Below, one piece after another: positions 46,301-56,416 of a stretch of DNA of 64,000 bases; the stretch's first letter is position 1, and every line of letters begins with the position of its first letter. The notes under the pieces are model-generated. The model saw only the letters and a list, made by a program, of their open reading frames with translations, made no database searches and was not told the origin of the DNA. The translations under genes were made by a program, and so were the position numbers. The stretch covers positions 5,321,775 to 5,385,774 of the forward strand of contig NC_052409.1 in assembly GCF_009389715.1 (NCBI RefSeq). The letters run 5' to 3'. The DNA comes from Phoenix dactylifera. Lineage: Eukaryota; Streptophyta; Magnoliopsida; Arecales; Arecaceae.

Positions 46301-47430
46301 TCCATATACTCTCTTCCCTGCTCTCTCCACATACTTGCCCCCTCTGACTTAGGCATCGGAGGGCCGGCGTCGGGGAGCCCGGCCACCGATTTTCCTTGCA
46401 GGACTTGCACACCCCCCCGCAGCGGAGGACGCAGCCGGCCGGCGCACCGCCGTCCGCCCCCTATAGCAGCGGAGCTCCTCCTTCCCCGGCTTCGCGGCGG
46501 CCCCCGGGTCCAATTTCCAGCAACAGGTTCAATGTTCTTCCACAATGAGATAAATTGGTTTCAAAAGAAACTACATAAAGATCAAACTCTGCATTCCTGT
46601 ACATGTAGTTAGAGGCATTATGGTTCAATGTTCTTTCATAATGAGATAATTTGTCTGAAAAAAACAACATAGAGATCACACTGCACAATTGTATCTAGGT
46701 AGTTAGAGACATTATATTTCATTGCATACAGCCCCAGTTTTCAAAGAGCTTTACTGCCAAATCTTGCAATAGGAATTCAAGCCCATCTATCCAAAATGGC
46801 ATACGGGTCCAAACAGTCATGCACCAAAGTAGACAACAGTAAACAACAACTAAGAGCGGTTATAATCGCAACCTTCACATGAATAAGCCTTGCCAGTAAC
46901 CCAATTAGCATGCACGAATAATTAAAAACTTCACAAAATTCGATATTTTTATGTAAAACCATTTGGGAACGCCTAGTTTCATAATCAGCAGAAGCACTTA
47001 CAATCAAAACTCCACACAAACACAGTCTAAAACGTAATCGGTCATCCATCTCAGAATAGTCATGAAAACAATTCCCAATTACTCGATAGCTGAAGAACGG
47101 AGAAGAAATCGGCAGACAGAAGGAAATGGAAGCCAGAAAGAGACAGGAGAGCACGTACGGGAAGGGGGAAAGGGTGGACGACGAGGGAGAGGCGAGGGAA
47201 GTAGAACTCCACCGCCTGTTTGAGCGGCATCCACGAGTCTCTGCTGTCGGGGCACAGGGGATCCAGGAAGGCGTCCACCTCGATGGAATCGGTGACAAGC
47301 GGGTCGCCCTCGTAGACGAATCCGTCGGGCCTGCGTGGGATCGGGGTCTGAGCAAGAGAGCTATTGGAACACAGCAAGAGAAGAGGAGGAACAGCAACAA
47401 AGGGAGAGCAACGGCGGCTTCCATCGCCAT
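40361..47430 (-). CDS. Secreted DsbA/thioredoxin-like protein, four exons
   Basis: Exons on the minus strand: 47430-47159, 43882-43780, 40763-40605, 40517-40361. Exon 1 encodes a signal peptide ([20 protein letters not shown]) and then DGFVYEG and [20 protein letters not shown], where the usual CxxC of thioredoxins is CPDS. Exon 2 ([19 protein letters not shown]) and exon 3 ([10 protein letters not shown] to RISFK) form the helical insert. Exon 4 has the cis-Pro region [16 protein letters not shown] and the C-terminal helix ([14 protein letters not shown]). This matches the plant thioredoxin-superfamily proteins of the Arabidopsis At1g20225 type. Three one-base problems are seen: between signal peptide and mature part in exon 1, a phase mismatch at the exon 1/2 join, and in exon 4 after NSGS. 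The literal exon 4 frame stops at 40389, the likely true frame at 40361. Introns 1 and 2 exceed 3 kb. Confidence 0.85.
41976..42190. repeat. GGCC-type dispersed repeat relic in intron 2
   Basis: GGGGTGTCAATGAGTCGGGCCAGGCCTGGCCCC-like opening followed by alternating GGCC, AGCCC and CAAGCC words. Such stretches are scattered through plant genomes and may be transposon ends; I could not delimit this one. Confidence 0.35.
42281..42475. repeat. Degenerate TG/CATG-rich tract in intron 2 of the thioredoxin-like gene
   Basis: Almost continuous alternation of purines and pyrimidines built on TGTG, CATG and TATG words (TGTGTGCGTGCGTGTG at the start). It gives long false reading frames on both strands. 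Sequence of this kind can adopt Z-DNA. Confidence 0.6.
45353..46525 (+). mobile_element. Solo LTR (1,173 bp) in intron 1 of the thioredoxin-like gene
   Basis: Starts TGTTTGGGG, ends CAGCAACA, and is flanked by GGTTC on both sides (45348-45352 and 46526-46530). It has a TATA box (TATAAAAG, 46148-46155) and the downstream phrase CTGACTTAGGCATCGGAGGG, which is widespread in LTRs of large monocot gypsy elements of the Tat group; that assignment is inferred. GC content is far above the intron around it. No internal region remains, so it arose by LTR-LTR recombination. It lies antisense to the host gene. Confidence 0.88.
45385..45625 (+). repeat. GC-rich degenerate tandem repeats in the solo LTR
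   Basis: Roughly 27-32-bp units built on AAGGCGCTCG, GAGCGCCGACC and similar words recur eight or more times in the LTR's U3 part. They create a long spurious basic reading frame on the plus strand. Confidence 0.6.
46526..46716. repeat. Tandem duplication of about 96 bp next to the solo LTR
   Basis: GGTTCAATGTTCTT opens both 46526 and about 46622. The two copies match for most of their length (ATGAGATAA, AGATCA, TAGTTAGAG). The first copy begins with the LTR target duplication. Confidence 0.6.
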
Positions 47431-49880
47431 GGCTCTTCGTTCTTCTTGATTGGGTACGGTGAAACAAGAGTCCCGGGAGGTGTGGAAGGGTTTTGGGGCA
47501 AGAGTTCGGAGAAAGCTCAACTCAGGCTTACGATAACGTTCTTATCTAACTTAGGCTTTCCGGTTTTCCCTAACTAAATATAGAAATTACACGATCAACT
47601 AATATATAATATATATAAATATATTATATTATATATACATTACATTATATTATATAACATAATATATATATATATATATTATATATATATATAATATAAT
47701 ATATACATATATATATATATAGTATACCGGTCTCAACTTTAGGAGATTTTTTTTTTTGAGATGAAGTCAACCATTCCAGTGTTGGGAGGGGAACTCTCGC
47801 ACGGGCTAGTCATATTCATTTTCGTTTTCAATCTGCTTATAAATCTGAAATCTGAGACTGCAATTCTTGATCGTAATTTTCAGTTTGAGTACTGCATCGA
47901 ACATAAAACTTGTGATTGGTTTCTTGGAATCTCTCTTCTGATTCAAAATCGTGGTGTAACATGTATCCCTCTTTGTTCCAGTCATGCAATAGATGAAATA
48001 AATCAAAAAATGGATTTGTTATTTTTGTTAGGTTCAAGTCTAGCGGAAATAATATTATACCAGAGATTTTGTCGACCGTTGAGGACCGACTACAACACGA
48101 CAACTATCAAAGATGGTACGCTCTCTTTGGTCGCGACTAGAACAAGTGTTTCCACGACTTTACCACCCGGCCATCCTATTTGTTCCACTTAATCTCTTTT
48201 CATGGCCACATAACCCCACCCAGCCGTAGTGCGCTGGTGCCGCCCGGGGGTGAATAATTTTTTTTTTTACTAAAATAGATATATCATACATGTCGAATAC
48301 GAATACACCTCAAAAAAGTCAAAGATAACAAGTTTCGAAGTATACCGAGTAATTCTTTCTTCCCTTGCCACAGGATCCTGGCGATTCTTTTTCAACTCCC
48401 AAATCCTAGCTGACTTATTTTAATTTTACTAATCAAATGAAATATAATTGGAAACTTAAATCTGTCTAAAAGTGATTAGATTTTTTTTGGAAATCTCTTT
48501 TTTTTTCTAATTTTGTGCTATGTACTATAAGTACTTTAGAAAAATGTTGACTCTTAATTAATTGGCCCACTAAACCATTCCCACCTAGTTTATTAAAACA
48601 ATGACCTTTTTCTTGAAGCTGCTTCTAAGTTTGGAAGAAGAAAGCCTTATTCCATTAAAATGATCAAGTCACAGTGATATTTTAAAGAGTTATTTGATTT
48701 TTTTTTTTTTGAAAATTAGTGAGCTTTTGCTATTTTGGTGGGCCGGTTTTGCGATTTATTGTAATATTACTAATGGAATGTTCACTTGGCCTTTGCTATT
48801 TTGTAAGAATGAGAGTATATCAATCACTATGTTTGTTGTCGGTAATAATTTTTCAAGTTATAATGTTATTAAATATTATTTTCTAATGAGATAGAAGAAG
48901 AACAAAAAATTAAAAAAAAAATAATAATAGCATGAAGAAAGATAAGATAAAATCATGTGCCAAATTGAAATAGAAAATTTGAACCTGAACTTGAATTAAA
49001 CTATTAGTCGGGGTTTTGATTCAAGTTTAGAGCTTAACTTTTTTAACGATATGTCTCATTATATGCGTTGCGAACGTCGCATGGATCGAGCACAAGTTTA
49101 GTCTATTTATAGCCCTAGGAGAGAGTGTTGGCCCTGAATAGATGGTGAAGGGAACAACTAGCGGGTGATGTTTGGATCCTTCGCAATGCAATTTCTACGT
49201 ATCAAGTTTAATAAATAGATTAATAAAAATTTATAGGTAAAAGAGAATTTATATACAGACAAGCAAAGATGGAAGGAATCGATAGTTCGACATCAATGAT
49301 TTTCTCAAACTACATAAATATTTATCCCTCCCCAACTAAAAATTATATTAAAAAATAAATCGAGAAAAATTAGGTATAGGATAAGTTTTAAGAAAAAAAG
49401 AAGAGAGCCAGCAAGACAAAGGACTGACCACACCAGTATTTAGACCTTGGCTACCCTTGGCCTTCCACCTCCGAGCTCAGTTAATATCCTCACACTGAGA
49501 GAGAACATATTATATTTAGCATCTCAAACATATCACTGCAATGCACTTTAACAAATATTCATAGATTCCATCTATGCTGAATGCTAAGAGATCTAAGCAA
49601 GCATCATCACCTGATTGCAGCATTAAAGCCTAAGAACACCATGAGCTCCCCCGCCCATAAATTGTTACTGCCACAGGCAAATTGAAGAATGTTAAGGGAA
49701 TCTCTGTTCTTTAATATGGAAAACAGGGTTGGGTCCTTGAAAACTTACCAGATGGATACAGCAGCTACTGCTAAGAGAGAAACATATAGAACCAGAATTC
49801 TAGGCTGGGTTAGTCTGACGAATGGAATTATAAGTCAGCAATACGAAGGAGAGAAGTTAATGAAACAAATGGGTGAAGTG
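47431..49880. other. Intergenic between the thioredoxin-like gene and the MATE relic
   Basis: 47600-47725 is a TA microsatellite. The rest is AT-rich, with a 143-codon open frame at 47761-48192 that I do not recognise and do not believe to be a gene. No promoter box for the thioredoxin-like gene was certain. Confidence 0.4.
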
Positions 49881-49899
49881 GAACCATGAGAGCAGAGGC

Positions 49900-51055
49900 T
49901 ATGAAGCCATCATGATAGCAGAACCTATGGAGAGCCGGGCAAAGGCTTCCAGGTCCCTGAAAACCCCAGCTGAAGCCAGTCCAAGCACTAGCTATGTTGA
50001 GGGAGGCAGCTGCACCTACAAGGGCCCAACTTGAAGTGAACTGTCAGAAGCCAGCTGAGGAATATGGGAGATACCAAGGCCACTTGCTGAGACTGCGGCC
50101 ATGGCCATGGCCTTGCTCTGGGCCTGCAAGAAGAACTTGAGGGATCATATATTGGGAAGAGCTGAGGAATCATATACAGTGAAAGAGTCCCAGCAAGCTC
50201 CGAGATCTTCTCGAGATCATGGTATGAAATAGGAAGAATATATTTTTGCTTCGGCCTATCAAAATCTACCTTGTTCCCAAGTTGTAGAAACATTGTGCAA
50301 CTCGGATTGCAGAGGATCCTCTGTTTAGGTTGTAGAAATATGATACTTATATAGTAACATACTGGATTTGATACTCCTTTTCTTCTCTGGGATTTGAAGT
50401 GGCCTTAGGGAATCACAATTATCTGTCTTCCTTAAGGCAAATTATACTTGCATCAGGTGCACCAACATGGCCATGCATCATATCAATCAGCTCATCTGCT
50501 TCCTGATTAGCATGATACAAAGCTACATGCTATACATGGTGTAGGATATAATTTCTCCTTCCCACAGAGATGTATTTCGTAGATGCTCGGCATGTTCTCT
50601 TGGGAAGACAAGTTGGACTAGCAATATATGGTACCAGATTTTTTTGAAAAAATGCCAAGCTACCCTCATCAAGTAGCATAATTTAAATTATAATAGCAAT
50701 CTAACAAAGAAAATTTTTATAAAAAAACAATGAACAGAATTCTCGATATATCATGTTCAGGTACCATGTTATTAATTTAAAATACATGATGCCTTTAATA
50801 CCATGATGTAGTTTTTTGAAGAAAAAAAAATAGCATGATGCCGAAGGCAAGGCCGGCCCTGCTGGGCACCACAGCCTCTTGTTCTCCTAGGCCATCTCCT
50901 TCACAAACCGACCCAAGCTCTTCATCTCCCCCAGGTCTTCTCTCTCTCTTTTGCTTCTCCCAAGTAGAGGGTCCTCCAGCTGTTCTACGGCCATGTCTTC
51001 CTTTCCTCCCTCTCTTGGAGCCTTCTCTTCTTCCATTGCCGCCACTTCCATGCAC
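49900..51055 (-). pseudogene. MATE (DTX-type) transporter, fragmented
   Basis: Read on the minus strand. 51043 to about 50830 gives a typical MATE N-terminus: an acidic start (MEVAAMEEEKAP), then MKSLGRFVKEMA, an in-frame TAG, ENKRLWCPAGPA, and loss of homology in a T-run. A central piece at about 50240-49900 gives ELAGTLSLYMIPQLF, FLQAQSKAMAMAAV, VGAAASLNIAS and FARLSIGSAIMMAS in three different frames. These correspond to successive transmembrane regions of MATE efflux carriers. Conserved segments between and after them are missing, and stops are frequent. Live MATE proteins have about 500 residues and 12 membrane spans; this is a remnant. Confidence 0.65.
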
Positions 51056-51114
51056 TACCAAGAAACTTGCATGGCGGCATACGTATGATCAATTTGTTGT
51101 ATCCACTCTCTCTC

Positions 51115-51415
51115 TCTCTCTCTCTTTATCCGCTTCCCTTCCTCCTCCGATCCTTCATCAGCCTCGTCAACAACAACCTCTCCGAATTAGCGCCGTCGTC
51201 GGCAGCGGGCCTCCCCATACACAGCCAGCACCCCCACCAGTCGTCCTTTCCTCCTCCTCCTCCTCCTCTCCTCTCTCTCTTCCTTCTCCTCCCTCCCATC
51301 ACTTCATCAACCTCATCAACGACGACCTCTCCAAGAACAACATCATCGCCGGTGGCAGCGGTGGCCTCCAAGAAGCCGTCGGCAGCGTCATCGAAGCATC
51401 TCTCTTAGAACTATG
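51115..51415 (+). repeat. CT-rich segment with an internal 149-bp duplication
   Basis: CTTCATCAGCCTCGTCAACA (51152) and CTTCATCAACCTCATCAACG (51301) open two similar 30-bp blocks, each preceded by a CT/CCT-rich tract. The plus strand has an open frame through them, rich in Ser, Pro and Leu, which I regard as composition only. Confidence 0.4.
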
Positions 51416-52053
51416 AATTTTGGCATCCATTAAAAAAATGCGTCTCTCCTCCTGCCCGTAAGAGTGCATATATATTCAGAGAGGTGAGGCTAGGGGACCG
51501 TTAGGCAACTACTTTATACTTGATGAACGTAATTTAATGATAACATCAAACCAATGAGATCCATAAGAGCAATTAGTCGTCATACAAAATCAAAAGACCA
51601 CATTGGACCTCGATGTCCATTATATCATTAGAGAAATGATCTGCATGACCTTTGGATTGTAGCCTTGTATGTTATGTATATAGTTCTTCGAAGAAGAAGC
51701 TCTTGATGTCCAAAGGGCTAGTAAAAATGGTGCACCTATGGGGACCACTTATCAGTTTCCATTTTCTCAAGCAGGTCCTCATGATAGAATGAGAGTATCT
51801 GCAGTATACCAATTATTAAATGGGAAGGACAGTGAAAGTTAAAAGCCCTCTCTAAAATTCAAGAAAAAATAAAAGAAATTCATGAAATTTTTTTTTGAAA
51901 AAAGAATGACTCCATTATATTATATATATATAATATATATATATATAATATATATTATATATATTCTTTATTTATTGCTTTATTATATATATTTTTTTTC
52001 AATTATATATTAACTTCTATTGGGGATGAGGGGGGTGTGATGGGAAGAGGAGG

Positions 52054-52091
52054 GGATTAGGATTAGGGTTTAGGGTTTTGGGGTTAGGATT
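52054..52091 (+). repeat. Short interstitial telomere-like repeat
   Basis: GGATTAGGATTAGGGTTTAG and following GGTTTTGGGGTTAGG contain about four imperfect units of the plant telomere repeat TTTAGGG. Confidence 0.55.
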
Positions 52092-54061
52092 ATTCTTGTT
52101 TTTATGTGTTATGTTTTTTTTTAAAATGATGAGCGATCAATATTAATGCTAGGCTTTCAGTTTATTAAAAGCATTAGAGGCATAAATCCTCCATTGATCC
52201 CTCCATGAGACAAATCTAGAGGAATGTAAAGTTAGGTGGACTTTGGATACAAAAGAGTAATTGATATGGCTAGAAAGATGTGGTTGAAGATTAACTCTTT
52301 TAATTGAAAACAAATAGATTGCGTACTGATGAAGGTTTGGTTAGGTTAAGTGCTTTTTGTCTTATCATATTATCCACATATCATGTATCAAAGTTTGGGC
52401 ATCCACGTTCACCTCACTCTGGCATGGGTGCCTCAGCATTCTATATTCTTGAATATTAAATGTAATTAGTAGTTGGTGTTGCATTGGACCTCAAATAATT
52501 AAATGCGCACCAAACCTACCATCCACCAAAATTGCACTGATCATAGCTTAGGATTTTAAAACAAAATTATGGCAACCTCAATTACTAGAATTTCCTATAT
52601 ATTAGTTAGTTGAAGTAGATTCAAATTAACTACTTTAGCATTAATGCGGGCATGCAGTTTTTAGTTTAAGTAGTTAACAATTCACTTTTTGTCATCATGA
52701 CAAAACTAAAGCATCCAAGCCTTTTAACATTAATGCTTTGGGATATACATTACATATCTAAAAATACTGGGTATCATTAAGTGATCAATTTTTGTGGCAA
52801 GAAAAAATTTCTTTAATTTTTAACAAATGTATGCTCTCATATCATACTAATTAACTAAATGAGCCCAAAGACTTAAACTTACGGAGAATGCTTTAATAAT
52901 ACATCAAACTTAATTAAAACTATGGCTTATTGTGAAAAGAATAATTATTCTGTTCATTTTGAAGCATCTGCATGGATTCTTTTTTTTTTCTTTCTTTTCT
53001 TTTTTCCACCCAATCTTTTTCTTCCCTAGTAGCCCTGTGCATGCCTATCTCAACTGTTACACTTTTGACTTCGGTCATTTGTTGATTTTTTTATTTGGTG
53101 TGGCCACGTGCGTGATAGCTAAGATTAGCTGTCCGGCAACTCCAGGACAAAGTACTGGTCAACATTAAAAAAATGGTCAACATAAAAAATGGTCACAGCG
53201 TAGCGTAGGCTTGCGCATATACAAGGATAGGGCGAGGGACCACATAATCTTTACGTGGACCCACCATAGGTAGTCGCATGTAGTCTTTTCCAATGGCAAT
53301 GGGTTGGGTACAGTCTTACCTTGGGATAGGGTGGGACAGGTAAAGTATAAATAGGATGGAATTAAACTATAAAACTATTTTTTTTAGACATATATATTAA
53401 ATAATAAAATTATAAAAATAATTTATCAATTACTTCATATTATATTAAATAAAAATAAAAATCAAAGAATATAAAATATAATCAATCAAATTTTTTAATA
53501 ATAATAGAACATATAATAAATAAAAAATAATATTTTTAAAGAAGTTTAAGAAAAACAATCAACTAAAAAAAATTGAACATAGCCTGTAATATTTTTACAT
53601 ATTTAATATATTTTTACAAGTAGAACGATCGGAACAAAAGATGAGATTGAAAATTTGTGAAGAGTTTTATATATCCAAATCGGAATTCGGAGCGGATTTT
53701 ATCAATTTCTACAACTGCCTAGAATCCATTGTAGGTCGGGTCGGATATCCGATAGAGTAAAGTAAACTACCACTTCTATACTTAGTGATTATATTGCAAT
53801 GATTCGAAAGGGCTGACCCAAACAAAATATGTATTATGGACTTTAATTAATTCATTGAACACTACTCAGCTCATGTGATGTATACAAGAAAATACTATTG
53901 AATATTTTTTTGAAAAAGTCTCAAAGAATAGAATTTGCCTAGTAGCACATCACACCAATACTCCCCAAAAAATTTACAACAATTATTCCGTATCTCCAAT
54001 TATTTGGATATGATCAAAATAAAATTCATGAAAAATTTTTATTTATTTTCAAAAATTTGGC

Positions 54062-54390
54062 ACGATAACCACCACCAGCACCATATCACCTTGGCCACCT
54101 TCATCAATAATGATTCAAAATCACTATAATTGCCGCAACCGCAAGCATCACCCATCATTATCATAACTACTACTACCGGCAATCACCACTATCATTATAC
54201 AGCTGCCATCGCTATGATTGCCGCCACCACCATCACCATCTTCTATCCTCGCCACCACTATTACCACTACCACTATCATCATCGTATCACATCATCATAA
54301 TCACCACTATTACAACTATTACCATCATCACTACCACTTCGATACCATACATCCATGTTACCATACCGCCACATTGGCTACCATGACACC
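54062..54390. repeat. Imperfect trinucleotide tract (CAC/CAT/ATC)
   Basis: Words such as CACCACCATCACCATC and ATCACCACTATTACAACT recur for about 330 bp, with no single pure run. It gives no credible protein. Confidence 0.6.
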
Positions 54391-56250
54391 ATCCTGATCA
54401 TAAGGGGATGAATGGGAGAGCCATAGCCAGTGGAGATGCAGTAGGAGGATATATGATGGTGGTTATGGTTTGGTCACAGCTGTGGCAGTGGTGAAGGTGG
54501 AAGATGGATGATTGGGTTGAATTGAATCAAGCCCTATGCGCTGGATTTACACCATGCACCAAGTGGAGTGAGAATACTTTGATAGTAGATTTATTTATAG
54601 ATGTTCTCATACTCTAAATAAAGTTTTCAAAAACCTTCATAAAATTTTATTTCGTTTATTGCAATGCCGGACTGGACGAGCATCAAGCACATATGATGCC
54701 TTAGCAATCATAGTAGCTCAGTTTTAGACTCACCATCATGGGTTTGTGGCTTGGGTTATCCCAGGCTGTTCCTTGCCTACATTCAATATCTATGTGGTAA
54801 AACAAAGGAAGAATTAGTTCCCAGCCTTAACTCTATGAACTTCAATAGATAAAAAGATATATGGTCGCAGGGGTTAAATACCACCTCCTCAATATTGGTC
54901 ATCTAGAGCAGCCAATTTAAGTTACAGAAGGATCTGAACTGATGTTAATGTCAAAAAATAAGTTGACTACTTCCCTACAAAATCTCTCTGTATTCTGGTG
55001 CCAACTCGACCGACCTTGAGGGAGGGGAGAGGTAAACAAGGCCTCGCCGTTTGAGAGGGACCCCACGCCCTAAGACTTCGCCGTTTGAGAACCCCGGCTG
55101 CAGCCATCTCCCTCGGTTACTGGTTACAGGTATTGAATGCCATCTCCGGCGGGGAGGATGGTATTCCGATATCGGTTGGGTTTGAGTCCCGAGCGAGGTT
55201 TTCCCGAGCGAGTTAGAGGAGTAGTTTTTTCTTTAATTTGAGTGGGTTCTCTGCCGCCTATATTCTTTTGTCCTTGGCTTAACATTAGAGAGCATTTTGG
55301 GTTAAGTTTAGATGTGGAATTGGCATACAAAACTTGGATGCAGAATCCGAGCCCGAGTCCAAGTGGACTCTAAGGTGACCCGACATTCATCCAGGAAATG
55401 GATACAGAGTTCGGGGGTTGAGTCGGTCCAATGCAGTGTGGTCCCTTGCACGAGTGCACAACTCTTACTGAGCAAAGTGCAATAACATTAGCAGTCCTTC
55501 TAATATATGCTTTCAATTTAGTGCCATGAATGGACTGGAAAAACCTAGTTACTAATTGTAGTTAGTTGCTATATCTTTAATTTATGCAAACAGTGCAGCA
55601 GACTAAGATGCCTCCTATATAGCACACCATTTCAGGTTCCATTATATGTGAGTTGGCTCCGGCAGTCATCCCTCGAAGGGATGTTTTACAGGTGATTGTA
55701 ACTAGTTGTTATTATTACTCAAAGGCTGTCCTACCACGCTATCCTACAAAAAAAGAAAAAAAAAAAAGGAGGAATTTATACTGTAGATTGCTACAGATTG
55801 GATCAGGGGCGTGCATAGATAGGCTCAACAAAAGAGCTAGCAGCAGCTATACCCATCACCAGCTCCTGCTCAACCTTTGTAGGTAAGTAGACTATAGCTG
55901 ATCTGCTAAAAACTCAAAACAGAGTCATGTCAGCTCTAGTTGAGGCTAATATGGGGGCCAATATCGTATCTAATGAACCTAGATTGGCTCAAATGTGTCA
56001 AGAGTAGATGTCCATTATTTTCCCAATCCACAATTTTGGATCCACCCAATTTTGGATGTCCATTATTTTCCAGCTCACTCAGGCTCTGATCAAATCAACC
56101 ACTACAAGTTTATATCTAGTTCACTTGAGTCTCGATCTAGACAAAAGGGTTTCAACCAGAAACCATATCAATTACACAATTTTAATTCCCTAAATATAAC
56201 TGGCATAGAGTCAGATTTCTCCACATTTAGACCCAATCTGAACTTAGTCA

Positions 56251-56416
<166 letters not shown>

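Larger units (their letters stand above)
51416..55990. other. Gene-poor AT-rich region
   Basis: No gene can be supported. It holds a TA microsatellite (about 51918-51970), a telomere-like patch (52054-52091), a very AT-rich part at about 53375-53600, and a CAC/CAT/ATC trinucleotide-rich tract (54062-54390). The block around 54990-55110 has two copies of CGCCGTTTGAGA and is GC-richer. Confidence 0.45.

Noticed and set aside
47761..48192. 143-codon plus-strand open frame
   Set aside because: No motif, no promoter, and next to a TA microsatellite; composition is that of intergenic DNA.
50835..51416. 193-codon Pro/Ser/Leu-rich plus-strand frame
   Set aside because: The minus strand of its left half encodes a MATE N-terminus, and the right half is CT-rich repeat.
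53280..53770. GGGTCGGGTCGGATATCCGA-like words suggesting a known dispersed repeat
   Set aside because: Words recur only loosely and no ends could be set.
54062..54390. His/Thr-rich coding repeat
   Set aside because: The trinucleotide tract is imperfect, changes frame and has stops on both strands.
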